Notes: generated by a model from the letters alone, not told the origin. A DNA stretch of 41,461 nucleotides from Cladosporium sp. IMV 00045 (GCA_001931905.2 MSJI02000487.1:1-41461), one strand, 5' to 3'; positions 1 through 9,537 are shown, numbered from the stretch's first letter. Made by a program: numbers and translations.

Positions 1-503
1 GCAAGCAAGGCGTGCCATGCTTTTGCAAGGTCGAGTTGATCTACATGAGACGAAAAATCGCTGACGAGCTGAGCAACAAGCCTCTCACGCTGTTTGGGCT
101 GCAACTGGTTGTCGGCAATCTCTTTTGTGTTGTCCAGCGTCGGATTGATTTTCATAAACTTTTTGCCACGCTGATGCCGCTTTCTTTCTAGTTTCCCAGT
201 CCGATCGAGCTCTTGCAATAGTTGTTGTGGCCTCAATGGCTGACCGGAATATCTCCCTCTCGCCAAGGGCTGATCGCGGCCGTGTCCATCCTCCCTTGTC
301 TGCCGTTGTTGGTGTTGCGGAGAAAGATTCCTTCCCGGACTCCGTTCCTCAGGCTCGGTCTGGCTGAGCGATTGGAAGGCTTGATGTGAGCTCGAGGATG
401 TGGTAAATTCATGGTGTTGAGGTCGCCTTTCGGGGGTCGCGAGCTGGCGAGGGCGAAGCGCAACTCGTACGCGACATCCTGAACAAAGAAAAGGCTTGCT
501 CAT
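1..503 (-). CDS. Partial protein, probably mitochondrial, possibly PPR-like (N-terminal 167 residues visible)
   Basis: An open frame without stops runs from an ATG at 503-501 to the left edge, so the C-terminus lies outside the window. The N-terminus reads MSKPFLCSGCRVRVALRPRQ: it is rich in Arg, poor in acidic residues and has a Cys-x-x-Cys, which fits a mitochondrial targeting sequence. A Gln/Ser/Arg-rich low-complexity part follows (about residues 30-90). A charged helical part then begins near residue 95 (LLQELDRTGKLERKR) and the visible end reads DLAKAWHALL. Organellar pentatricopeptide-repeat proteins of fungi often have this layout, and AWHALL resembles the start of a repeat helix, but no complete repeat is visible, so the PPR label is inference. 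The gene is divergent from the phosphatase at 869 with 365 bp between the start codons. Short frames in other phases over the same bases are shadows. Confidence 0.6.
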   Translation of the reverse strand, partial: MSKPFLCSGCRVRVALRPRQLATPERRPQHHEFTTSSSSHQAFQSLSQTEPEERSPGRNLSPQHQQRQTREDGHGRDQPLARGRYSGQPLRPQQLLQELDRTGKLERKRHQRGKKFMKINPTLDNTKEIADNQLQPKQRERLVAQLVSDFSSHVDQLDLAKAWHALL

Positions 504-868
504 CGTCAGACACTGTCTGACCCAGCGGAATAACGCAATATCAGTGAATGCGACAATACGATCCTACCCATTCGTGGACGGGGATGTCGAGAAATCCGCC
601 GGCAAACATTCCCTCTTTGATGAAACCCGCTCGGTGGTCGGAGGACCGAGGCTGGCTGGAGGCTGATGAACCACCGAAGGGACACGAGCGCAGGCGTGCC
701 TGAATGCAGACATCCCGCTGGACGCATAAGATACGACTCATCCGCATCCCCCGTGAGCCTCAACAACAACATCAAAGTCGTTCAGCTGTTTTCCTGGCTT
801 CTATAGACGCATCACACATCGTTCTGTCACGCTTCTTGCCCTAAAGTCTTTCTGTTCCAACAGTAATC
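504..868. promoter_or_regulatory. Divergent intergenic region between the left-edge gene and the phosphatase
   Basis: These 365 bp separate two start codons that point away from each other, so both promoters must lie here. I see no clear TATA box. A pyrimidine-rich stretch at about 827-862 lies just before the phosphatase ATG, as is usual for fungal leaders. Frames of 68-89 codons on the minus strand here have random composition and were not taken as genes. Confidence 0.5.
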
Positions 869-2383
869 ATGACCACTCTCACGCCACGAGCACCATACAC
901 TCAGGACGAATTGACCAGGCTGTATCCCGAAGATCTTGAATTGCAACAAGTCCAAGTCATTCTCCGCCATGGAGAGCGTACGCCAGTCAATTCACGTTTC
1001 AAGAATGCCGGTCTTCCAGCTTATTGGCCGTATTGCACAGCGGCTCAGCAGATGAAATCCACCGTGATGTCTGCCAATGGCTCCTGGGATACGTTGCAAT
1101 GGAGAAGAAGACTCGAAGTGTTCGAGCGTCAGGTCGAAGCATCCGCTTCTGACAACCCAGTGCTTGCGAAGGGCTCGCAGGGAGAGATCGAGGCTGTTTG
1201 TCAACCGGGCGAGTTAACAGACAAAGGACGCCATACGACAAGTGCACTCGGAGAGAGACTACGAGGGCTTTACGTCTCACAACTTGGCTTTCTTCCACAA
1301 TCTCTCGATGCCACAGCCGGTTCGACGGTCTACTTGAGGTCAACACCTATCCCCCGAGCTCTCGAGAGTGCACAGCAAGCATTCCTCGGTCTCTACCCCG
1401 CCAGTCAGCGATCTGCGGACTTCCCTCCCCCAGTTGTGGTTACTCGTGCGTTTTCAGACGAGACTTTGTTCCCCAATGAAGGCGGCTGTAAACGATTTGC
1501 CGAAATCGCAAAAGCATTCGCAGCTCGCGCCGCCGAGATTTGGAATCCCTCTGCTGAGCTTGCGTACATAAACAAGAAGATCGGCAAATGGATGCCTGCG
1601 GACTCGCCAGTGATTGGAGTCGACTCTCACCCCAGGCTTACAGGTATCATGGATACAGTCAACGCCACGCTCGCCCACGGTCCCGCCACCAAACTGCCGA
1701 AGGAGTTCTATGACAAAAAGCTGGTCTCTGACATGGACCGTATCTGCACAGAGGAATGGTTCGCAGGCTACACAATGAGCAACGAATACCGCCAACTCGG
1801 CATTGGAGGCCTAGTTGGTGATCTGGTTCAGAATATGGTCAAGCGTACCTACGATGAGACGTTCAAGCTCAGCTTGAACGGTTGCCACGATACGACGTTG
1901 GCGGCAACCCTTGCATCTCTCGGTGCTTTCGACGTGGAAAAAGACAAGTGGCCTCCATACACCAGTTCCATTGCGGTGGAGCTCTTCAAATCCCATGGTG
2001 CTTCCACTCCTACCGCTACAAGCCCGTACGGAGCCGTATGGCCCAGCAGGGAGAAGACTTGGTGGTACTCGCTGTTCTCTTCCCCAAAACCCTCAACAGG
2101 CACATCATCGACCCGCAAGCCTCTTAGCGAGATGTCCCCTACCGAACAAGCTCAGCTGGATGGATATTACGTTCGCCTCCGCTACAACGATCGCCCAGTG
2201 ACGCTTCCCTATTGCAAGATTCCCGGCAGGCACCGTCCAGGCGATGAGAGCTTCTGTACCCTCACGGCTTTCAAAGAGGCCGCAGATAGCTTCACGCCGA
2301 AGGACTGGAAGCTGCAGTGCAATAGTAACTTGGGGCAGCCTGCGATGTTGGGTGATGAAGTTGAAAAGCCACCAGGCTTGTAA
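869..2383 (+). CDS. Histidine acid phosphatase (histidine phosphatase superfamily, branch 2)
   Basis: Single-exon gene of 504 residues. The catalytic motif RHGERTP is at residues 33-39; its His is the nucleophile that becomes phosphorylated in this family. The proton-donor HD motif is in NGCHDTT at residues 340-341. The segment between carries the usual LTDKGRHTT and YLRSTPIPRALESAQ blocks. Both signature sites are intact, so the enzyme should hydrolyse phosphomonoesters. No signal peptide is visible: the N-terminus is polar and the RHG motif comes early, which sets it apart from secreted fungal phytases and brings it closer to the ACP6-like lysophosphatidic acid phosphatase group. The substrate is not known from sequence. 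The ATG at 869 is the first in frame after a leader rich in pyrimidines. The length is normal for the family and no intron is needed. Confidence 0.9.
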   Translation: MTTLTPRAPYTQDELTRLYPEDLELQQVQVILRHGERTPVNSRFKNAGLPAYWPYCTAAQQMKSTVMSANGSWDTLQWRRRLEVFERQVEASASDNPVLAKGSQGEIEAVCQPGELTDKGRHTTSALGERLRGLYVSQLGFLPQSLDATAGSTVYLRSTPIPRALESAQQAFLGLYPASQRSADFPPPVVVTRAFSDETLFPNEGGCKRFAEIAKAFAARAAEIWNPSAELAYINKKIGKWMPADSPVIGVDSHPRLTGIMDTVNATLAHGPATKLPKEFYDKKLVSDMDRICTEEWFAGYTMSNEYRQLGIGGLVGDLVQNMVKRTYDETFKLSLNGCHDTTLAATLASLGAFDVEKDKWPPYTSSIAVELFKSHGASTPTATSPYGAVWPSREKTWWYSLFSSPKPSTGTSSTRKPLSEMSPTEQAQLDGYYVRLRYNDRPVTLPYCKIPGRHRPGDESFCTLTAFKEAADSFTPKDWKLQCNSNLGQPAMLGDEVEKPPGL

Positions 2384-2962
2384 TTGGGAATATTGTTTTG
2401 TTTGAGGGTCTTTTTCAAGGTCAGCAGAACTTGTGAAGGAATGTGAACGGCTTCTGTTGGAGCAAATAGACATGTATAAGATACGATCCAACTGAGTAAT
2501 GAGACGTGATTCCCTGTCCACTTGAGAATGAAGTGTCTACCGATTTGTGTCAACGTGATCGCTCCCCGCAACACGTGTGCTACTATCTCGAACTCTCTGA
2601 CCCTAAAGAAACACCGCAAACTGGGAGAATATGCGCATGTATTGAAACAGACCGATTTGCAACGCGATGGTGGGAATCGGTGAACGTCGGCAAAGTTGCC
2701 GTCCCGCGCGCTCTGCAAATTTCACCAAGTCAACAACCCTCCCCTACCAAAAATCGATATGTAGCAACCACTTCACATCAAAAACAATTCTGAATGTGAG
2801 GAAAACATCTTTAGAACCTCCATTTTGAGCTGGATCAGATCCTGTAGCTTGCGGACGTTTTGCGGGTCGATTTGCAGCCCGAGAACGATCATTCCGCCCC
2901 ATACAGCAAAAACCAGATATATCGATCCAGACAACAAAAGAAGATGCAACAACAACAAGATC
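2384..2962. other. Intergenic region without a supported gene
   Basis: This stretch holds the 3' flank of the phosphatase gene and the space before the tRNA-Tyr region. Open frames here (for example 2209-2718 on the minus strand) overlap the phosphatase and have no recognisable domain or plausible composition. I see no RNA gene or repeat in it. Confidence 0.5.
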
Positions 2963-3103
2963 AAAAGCAAAAGAATCGTGTCTCCCCTCTCGGGATCGAA
3001 CCAAGGGCCTCCCGTCCCGCCGCTAGTATCAACCCGGGCAGTAGAAGGATCACCGTGAAAAGCAAAAGAAATGTCTCCCCTCTCGGGATCGAACCAAGGG
3101 CCT
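2963..3103 (-). repeat. Partial tandem duplication of the tRNA-Tyr 3' half and its flank
   Basis: The 30 bases at 2981-3010 are identical to 3074-3103, which form the 3' half of the tRNA-Tyr gene (acceptor 3' strand, T arm and variable region). The 13-base downstream flank aaaagcaaaagaa is also repeated at 2963-2975 and 3058-3070. The left copy has no D arm or anticodon arm; the bases at 3011-3056 are unrelated to the tRNA. The left copy is therefore a tRNA fragment left by a local duplication, not a functional gene. It keeps a B box (ggttcgatccc on the minus strand). Confidence 0.85.
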
Positions 3104-3171
3104 TGAGATTTACGATTAATATTCGTCTGAGCAGTTACAGTCTCACGCTCTTCCAGCTGAGCTAAGGAGAG
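3074..3171 (-). tRNA. tRNA-Tyr (anticodon GTA) with an intron of about 25 nt
   Basis: On the minus strand the 98 bases fold into a complete cloverleaf. The acceptor strands CTCTCCT and AGGGGAG pair fully apart from one U-G, with discriminator A. The C1-G72 pair is typical of eukaryotic tRNA-Tyr. The D arm is GCTC/GAGC, the anticodon stem TGAGA/TCTCA, the T arm CTTGG/CCGAG with loop TTCGATC. The anticodon is GTA. An intron of about 25 nt follows position 37, the canonical place for tRNA endonuclease cleavage; tRNA-Tyr genes carry introns in nearly all eukaryotes. The 73-nt mature length is normal. Confidence 0.93.
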
Positions 3172-3402
3172 TGAACTAGCTATGCTAGTCTTAGCTATTG
3201 GATGACGATGCATTCGGTATTATTAGTGTATTATTTTGCAAAAAAATCTTGAATCACATCTACGTCTTAACTGATACCGGATATCAAAGAATGCGAACGT
3301 GAACGATCTACAGTAACGAAGCACAAGATCCAATCTAGATTATTCATACCATCGTAATACTAAGCTAGAAATTTTCATTATACTCATAAACGACCCATCC
3401 AT

Positions 3403-3729
3403 TTACTTCGGCAGACCACCGCTGCCACCAGAGTTGCCGGCGCCACCGGGGATCTGGTTGTTGATCTGGCCGTCGGCGAACTTGTTGATCTTGTCGTCGT
3501 ACTTGTCACCCATGCCGAGCTTGTCGGTGGCGTTGTCAATCTCTGAAAGACTTGGTTAGTACGTCTGATTGAGATGTGTTAAGATCGAAGACCAGGGATG
3601 CTTACGGGTGTGTGCCTGGCCAGAAGCGAACTTCTCAGCGCCGGATTGTCCACCGGCTTCACCACCGCCGCCGCCGCTGCTGCCACCCTTGCCGAGGGCG
3701 TCTTTGGCTTTGTTGATGAGGCTGGACAT
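3403..3729 (-). CDS. Small Gly-rich hydrophilic fungal protein, 87 aa, two exons
   Basis: Exons are 3729-3606 and 3542-3403 (minus strand), separated by a 63-nt intron (3605-3543) with GTAAGC at the 5' end and TTTCAG at the 3' end; the sum is exactly 88 codons with the stop. The protein starts MSSLINKAKDALGKGG, then has a Gly run, then two similar segments: AEKFASGQAHTQID at about residues 32-45 and INKFADGQINNQI at about 62-74. It ends in a Gly/Ser tail, GGSGGLPK. It has no Cys, no signal peptide and no membrane segment. I recognise the general type: short, soluble, probably disordered proteins that are common in Pezizomycotina and of unknown function. Upstream (minus-strand reading) there is a TATA-like element near 3835-3840 and an AGGGG stress-element-like core at 3792-3796; a stress role is inference only. 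The start is the only ATG that gives the N-terminal helix. Confidence 0.8.
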
Positions 3730-5121
3730 GTTTGCTTTTGTTCGAGTGTTTGTTTTAAGTGGAAGAGACTCGTTCGTGGTAGGGAATAAAGAGGGGATAG
3801 CTGCAAGGTGGGATGAGAGCTTGCTTATAAGACTACGGTACTTAACTAGGTTTTGATGCTTGCGCGAGAGCTTGTTCGTTCGACGTCATTCATGTAACCG
3901 GATCGAGAGAGCTCTCCATGGTTCGGTTGGAGGGGTTTTGAGATTCGGGTTCCTTGAAACCTGGAAGATCAGCGACAAGCGCGTTGCAGGAGGCGCAGCA
4001 AAGCCCACTGCCCCTCGGTCCAGAACAAGCCACCAGACGATTTTGACGCCAGGAACGAGATTTCGTTACCACAGTAATGGGCGATTCGATTTTGGCTCTA
4101 CCCTCTTTCGATCCGTCAAAGCGATTCGCGAAATATCGCACTGTCAAGTGTAAGAAGGCGGTGCTTCCTCCGATCAATGGGAGCTGAGCTTCGTTCTGAG
4201 CCAGAGTCTCGGTCTCGCAACCCCTCCTGCCATTACGCATTGCCGAACTCTAAACGATATCGCGCAATAACAACAGTGCAAATCCACTACGACATCGGTG
4301 GAACCCGATATGTTTTGAGTGCGATCCTTCAGAAGCAATCATGTGACACGGAAGCGCTGAAGTGGGCCACGCAAAGAGACGACGACACTACTCAGTGGTG
4401 TTTGATCGCATTGGGGACCTTGATAAAGTTCGCTCGCTCAACCCATCAAGAATTTCCTAATAGCGATTCCGCATTGATATGATAAGTTCTTGTTTTGACG
4501 GCCTATGATTATAGAATCGGATAACGGCAAGTTAAGTCGAACCAGGACGCGCCAATAGATCACCGATTCGGAGACGAAGCAATCACTCTATCAAGATGTC
4601 GTAAGACTACACGTTGGCCGCTATATAAATTTTCCCAATGCTGAATGCAATGATTTGCTAATTTGATGTAGACACATAGTCTATTATCTCGAAATGCAAC
4701 TGCTGCTGTGTGTAAGCGCCAGGAGCGACTTCACGCCAGGCGTCTTGTTCAAATGCAACGCAGAGAAAGATGCAAACTTCACGGACTGATGACCGAGCAT
4801 TCTTGTTGCGAAGAGACGGAGGAGAGTTTCAAATCAGGAAACTCGCGAGAGGATGCGCTATCTATGGACAAGGTCGAACTGGTGATAAATCAGGATGGTC
4901 GTCTTGCCGCCGAAGCGCCGCGATACTGCACAAGCGCCGTTCCATCTCCCGCCGCCAACACCTCGCGACGAGGGAGAACAAAGATAGCACCAATGCAAGC
5001 GATGTCGACAAGAAGTGATATAGAAAGGACGGAAAAGGACTATCGTTTCCTTGCAGCCAGTAGCTCGATCTCGATCGTTTTTCGTTGCCTTCATATATAT
5101 TCTGTACATCTATTGTTACCA
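3730..5121. other. Intergenic region upstream of the 87-aa protein and the HET gene
   Basis: Divergent spacer of about 1.4 kb. A frame at 4177-4482 on the plus strand has no recognisable domain and was not accepted. The last 400 bp before 5122 are open in the HET gene's frame and may be leader or extra N-terminal coding sequence (see the HET entry). I see no RNA gene. Confidence 0.45.
4622..4629 (+). promoter_or_regulatory. TATA-like element upstream of the HET gene
   Basis: The sequence tatataaa lies 500 bp before the ATG at 5122. If it is the functional TATA box, transcription starts near 4655-4700 and the mRNA has either a long leader with upstream ATGs or a coding start before 5122. Position and match are the only evidence. 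Confidence 0.35.
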
Positions 5122-6429
5122 ATGCCATTTTCGTTCAAGACTTTAAAGAAAAAGAAATTATTTCGATACTCTCCCATAGGGTCAGGCCAGATAAGACTGC
5201 TCCGCTATGCACAAGATTCCAGACCAGACTCCATCAGTCTCCAAATCCAGTCGTTCGATCGCAAAGATGCACCCCGATACATCGCTTTATCTTACGTCTG
5301 GGGCGAAGAGACTCCTCTCTTTCGGATGAAACTGAATGATCAATACAAAGACGTCCAGCCAAATTTGCACAACGCGCTTCGCTGCATGCGTAATAGCCTT
5401 CCGCAATGGTTCTGGATCGATGCCCTCTGCATTGATCAGTCAAACGGGAGCGAGAAAAACGACCAAGTCCGCCAAATGGACCAAACATACACCAAAGCAC
5501 TCCGCGTCGCTGCCTGGCTAGGCCTCTGCAGCGAGCAACTCCGTCCACTCTTCGACATCGACCCGCGAACGACGAGCATGCGCGCCCTCTCTGCCGATCG
5601 CCGAAAGCGCGTAGAAACCGCTCTCAAGACGCTCACAGACATGCAATACTGGCACCGCATCTGGATCCAGCAAGAGCTCCTGCTAAACCGCACCATCATT
5701 CTCCACGCCAGCGGCTACTCACAGCCTCTCTACCCCTTAATCGACTGGGCGACCAACCAAGGCAGAACGCTAACGCTCAACTCGACCCTCTTCGCCGACA
5801 TCTCCTCCGCCGTCGACTGGGCGAAATGGCGCAAAGCGCCCGTCCTGCGCCTCTTGACGTGGGCGAGGAAGCACCAGAGCAGCGATCGCAGGGATAAGAT
5901 GTTTGCTCTGATGAGTCTGACTGCCGAACATGAGCGGGCGGCTTTGGGACGCTATTTTCCGGATTATGGGCTGGATCTTGCACAGGTTGTGATGGTGACG
6001 TTGGCGCATGTGCGGCGCTTTGCGGGCCAGAAGCGCGCGGTGCAGCAGTTGGATGGGGTGCTGGAGTGTTTTGGGGAGAGAGCTGAGTCGGGGTGTGCGA
6101 AGGTTGTTTCGAAGTATTTTTGGGATGTGGATGGGATGGTTGCTGTTGTTGATGGAAGGAAGGTCATTCGTGTTTCTGCTCAAGAGAGGGGTGCTTTGGA
6201 ACGTCAGCGGATCTTGAATGGATCGGGTGGAAGCTTGAGTGTTTTGGACGTTTGTGATTGTATATTTTCAGAAGAGTTGGGTTCTGGCAATGATCAGCAG
6301 GTTGATGTTCGATCTTCGAAGACGTGGCGGAGGTCGCAGACTTGGGTTCTGGATCCGCCGCTGTCTGGTGAGCTTCGTCGCTTTTGGTTCATGTCGGTTT
6401 CGCAGGATATGGAAAATTTGAGAATGTAG
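5122..6429 (+). CDS. HET-domain protein (heterokaryon incompatibility family)
   Basis: From the ATG at 5122 the protein has 435 residues. The HET domain (PF06985 type) shows its three blocks in order: YIALSYVWGEE near residue 54, WFWIDALCIDQ near 98 and QMDQTYTKALRVAAWLG near 117-133. Further on, RRDKMFALMSL near residue 256 matches the conserved block that follows the domain in many HET proteins. The C-terminal 150 residues have no partner domain that I recognise. HET proteins take part in non-self recognition between hyphae and cell death after fusion; for this member that is inference from family. The frame is open upstream to a non-ATG codon at 4708, with further ATGs (the first at 4753), so a longer N-terminus of up to 138 residues cannot be excluded; 5122 was chosen because the upstream part looks like random translation. 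The 3' end faces the vWA gene with 247 bp between stops. Confidence 0.8.
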   Translation: MPFSFKTLKKKKLFRYSPIGSGQIRLLRYAQDSRPDSISLQIQSFDRKDAPRYIALSYVWGEETPLFRMKLNDQYKDVQPNLHNALRCMRNSLPQWFWIDALCIDQSNGSEKNDQVRQMDQTYTKALRVAAWLGLCSEQLRPLFDIDPRTTSMRALSADRRKRVETALKTLTDMQYWHRIWIQQELLLNRTIILHASGYSQPLYPLIDWATNQGRTLTLNSTLFADISSAVDWAKWRKAPVLRLLTWARKHQSSDRRDKMFALMSLTAEHERAALGRYFPDYGLDLAQVVMVTLAHVRRFAGQKRAVQQLDGVLECFGERAESGCAKVVSKYFWDVDGMVAVVDGRKVIRVSAQERGALERQRILNGSGGSLSVLDVCDCIFSEELGSGNDQQVDVRSSKTWRRSQTWVLDPPLSGELRRFWFMSVSQDMENLRM

Positions 6430-6676
6430 AGTTGGTCATTATTAGCTCTGTGCTGATTGTAAAACCGATATTGGTATCTCTCGCTGCAAACAGTTTGCCG
6501 CCCATGTCTTGTCTTGTATAGTGTAAGTTCCCAAAGACCACCCAGTCACCAAAATACCGTCCATCTTCACCTTGCCTAAGCAAAAGTGGAATAGTAATCA
6601 ATCATGGCCTGAGGATGGCCGTAAAGTCCGCCAAGAAGACATACGCAAACGAACAAAAATCAAAACAATCACGTCT

Positions 6677-7717
6677 TCATCGGTGCAGCTCCTTCGACTT
6701 GCGATCAAGTCTCCTCGTCACAGCACCAAGCACAACCTTCAGGATGCCATTACCAGAAAGGGTCGTCCCACCCTCACCCTTAAAGGGCACCGTGTCGACG
6801 ATATCTCTCATATCTTTGTCCTTCGCGATATCAGCCAGATCGTCATCAAGCTCCTTCAGGTGCTTAGTGGCCATGGGATCACTGCCGACTTGGAAGAACT
6901 GCACACCAACCTGCCACGCAGGGGCATCGAGCTTGTCCAGTTTCTTCGCAGCCTGGATGAGTGCGCCTTCGACGTCATCCGAGGGCTCGCCATCGGTGAT
7001 GCAGATGATGTTGATGGGCTTTATGGCCTGCGGTTGGGCTGTGTACTCTCTGAAGTATTTGCTGAAGATCTCGTTGAGTCGCTTGCCGGTGAGAGTGGGG
7101 CCTCCGGGTCTTACAGTGTCGAAGATTTCTTGCACACCGCCTGCGCTGGTCACGTTGAAGTACTCGTTTTTGTTGTTGAGGAAGTAGATGTCAATACCGT
7201 CTGCGTCGTGAGCTGTGCAGATTGGCGTGATGGTCATGAGAGCGTCGGCCGTCTGTCGCCAGAGGCCGCCTGCCATGGATCCGGAGTCATCGATGAGGAA
7301 GATGGTGTCGAAAGTGTTCAGGAAAGAGTATTGATCGTCAGCTACAGTTGTTACAGGTCCACCAGCTTGAGGAGTCTCAGGAGCTGCATTTGGAGCTGGT
7401 GTATAGACGGGTGGCGCATCAGAGGAGAGCTGGTTGTGCAGAGGGTTGTAGGGACCGGCTAGATGGGATGTTAGATCGATTTCAGCACTGCGTGATTGAT
7501 TGCTGTACGTACCTGGGCGTCGAGTGGGTTGTGACATGTTCTGTGATTGAGGATGAGCTGGTTGTTGAACGTTGCTGGCTGAATTGGTTTTCTTGGACAG
7601 TGTATGCTTGATAGAGCCCATGAATCCTTTCTTTGCGCGTCTTTCCATAGTTGATGATCGTCGACGTAGCGCAGAATTTAATAGTGTCGACGAGAGGGTA
7701 GTGTCTGACGGACTCAT
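6677..7717 (-). CDS. von Willebrand factor A domain protein
   Basis: Exons 7717-7513 and 7458-6677 give 328 residues. The intron 7512-7459 is 54 nt, with GTACGT, a CTAAC branch site and ATCTAG; because 54 is a multiple of three and has no stop, the unspliced frame is also open. Residues 1-115 are basic, then Pro/Gln-rich and probably disordered. The vWA domain starts near residue 117: FLIDDSGSM gives the metal-ion-dependent adhesion site DxSxS at D125, S127 and S129. T190 or T192 (GGPTLTGKR) and D224 (CITDGEPSDD) supply the remaining MIDAS residues, so metal binding should be intact. No signal peptide or membrane segment is seen, so it is probably intracellular. Such stand-alone vWA proteins are common in filamentous fungi and their partners are unknown. 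The first ATG (7717) was taken as the start. Confidence 0.85.
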   Translation of the reverse strand: MSPSDTTLSSTLLNSALRRRSSTMERRAKKGFMGSIKHTLSKKTNSASNVQQPAHPQSQNMSQPTRRPGTYSNQSRSAEIDLTSHLAGPYNPLHNQLSSDAPPVYTPAPNAAPETPQAGGPVTTVADDQYSFLNTFDTIFLIDDSGSMAGGLWRQTADALMTITPICTAHDADGIDIYFLNNKNEYFNVTSAGGVQEIFDTVRPGGPTLTGKRLNEIFSKYFREYTAQPQAIKPINIICITDGEPSDDVEGALIQAAKKLDKLDAPAWQVGVQFFQVGSDPMATKHLKELDDDLADIAKDKDMRDIVDTVPFKGEGGTTLSGNGILKVVLGAVTRRLDRKSKELHR

Positions 7718-9126
7718 CCTGATGACTTATTAAATGGCGTAGGCGGGCAGGTGCGGTCTGATCAAACTTTAGGCTGTGCAAGCGTCACTGTTGTTTGTCT
7801 GCAGTGAATCGCGGTTATGCTTCGGCTCACAAACCTTCGATGTTTTTGACGGGCTTCCGGTAGTTCTATCGAAGGTCATATCTACGCATTTATGTGATTT
7901 CACTTTGGACCGTTCTTTGTCCTATCACAAGCTATTCTGCACTGCCTGGAGGCGAAGTAGCATAAGGGATGCGAGAGTGTCTTGCTTTAAAGGCTCATCA
8001 ATATTGGCAGTCACTGGTGGTAGTGTCTAATGTTTAGAGAATGGTATGTCCACTGGCGGTAATGAGAGTGGCTGTGTTTAAGTGGTCAGCCGAGGATGAG
8101 GGAGGCGTAGCGCGCTTGGGTGGAGGGGATGCGGCTGTGCGTGAAGCGCTGAATTCAGGCTCAGCCCCAAGTTCTCGTGTGTAGGTGTGTAACAATGAAT
8201 CAGAGCTGCCAGGGGCGAAGCGAATTCTTCAAGACATCAAGACCGGAATGCCCGTTTCGAGGGCCTCGCCCAATAAAATTCAGCATGTAGCCTCATCATC
8301 CGTGGCGATACGAATACTCTGCCTCATTGAGCAAGTGGCGAAGGAAGAACTCAGCCAGCTACGGTCATCGGCGAACAGCCGTCATCGTCAGCCTAAGAAG
8401 ACTCATCGATGGAGATTTGCAATGCAGCTGTCGGCTCAATCGAAGGAGACATATCCTCCTCATGGGAGGTGAAATGGTGGTGAGCTGAGAGTAGTGTGGT
8501 GAGGCGTGATTGAAATCGAAAGCAAACAAACCTGTTATTGTTAAGTATGTCGGACATCGATTGTCAATGTCGCAACATTGAAATACTTCTCTCTGATACT
8601 GATAGGCGAGGATGATGCCTCGATGATGCCGAACACAGGTCAACCGCTCGTACAGAACACCTCACCTCAGGCTGGATTTACCAGCCGCAACGACCAGCTC
8701 AGGCATACTGCGATGAATACCCAGGTGTCGATTCCGAAGGCGTTGTCAAAGGCGTTCGTGAGGCACAAATCCCTCTCAGCAACGATCAAACCTCTCATGG
8801 CGACGAAAGCGACAGGTACTTGTAAGCGTGTGCGTTGGTGACAGTGAGAAGGCGGCGCTGGACTCGGTAGTCACGGCGCACGACACTCAGAGCCACGCGG
8901 CCTTCTGTTGGAAAGACTCCAGGCTCGCTCGCCTGATTGACAAATAGCCAGGCCAGTTTCTTTGGCGAAGAGAGTGATGCCTGGAGGGAGCAGGTGATAT
9001 AGAATGCAGAAAGCTCGCCTGGATACCCGTGGCCAGTGCAGTGTCCACTGGAAAATGTGATGGATTTCATAGTAGTCCAGGGCCGCTGTATAAATTGGCG
9101 TGACCGGCACACATGCAGACTGTCTC

Positions 9127-9142
9127 GTGTGTGTGTGTGTGT
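9127..9142. repeat. (GT)8 microsatellite
   Basis: Eight perfect GT dinucleotides lie in non-coding sequence. Nothing suggests a function beyond length polymorphism. Confidence 0.9.
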
Positions 9143-9505
9143 CTCGTTCATGCAGTGAAGGCATTCTCTCCCTGAACGTTCGTATCATGAAGAATCGCAT
9201 GATATGAAGGCATGAACGGCCGGATTTAATCGCATCGAGGGTGTCCACTGCACTATAAAGAAATAGTATGTGGACCTGAGAAGGAGACGCAGCAACATAG
9301 AAATAGAACAAACACCATATCAGTGCACGCCACGATGTCCCACAGGCGCCAGAAGCGATCGAAGCGCAATAAATGGTCGGACCAGGTGCCAGGAATGAGA
9401 AAAGATTCAACGGCGCGCGACGAGGGAGCCGAGCAAGCGAGTGGCAGCGAGGTGTTAGTGCGTCCAGGGCGGCAACCTTAGAAGGACTTTCGTGTCCTTT
9501 CCCAA

Positions 9506-9537
9506 GTCATGTCATGTCATGTCATGTCATGTCATGT
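9506..9537. repeat. (GTCAT)6 pentanucleotide repeat
   Basis: Six perfect GTCAT units plus GT stand in tandem in the spacer before the 914-aa gene. The array is perfect, which suggests that it is young or polymorphic. It creates no coding repeat in an accepted gene. Confidence 0.9.

Noticed and set aside
4177..4482. 101-codon plus-strand frame before the HET gene
   Set aside because: There is no domain, no good start context and no continuation by splicing that I could find.
8871..9410. 179-codon minus-strand frame in the spacer before the 914-aa gene
   Set aside because: It looked briefly like a membrane protein, but the hydrophobic part is irregular, a GT microsatellite is translated within it, and no family is recognisable.
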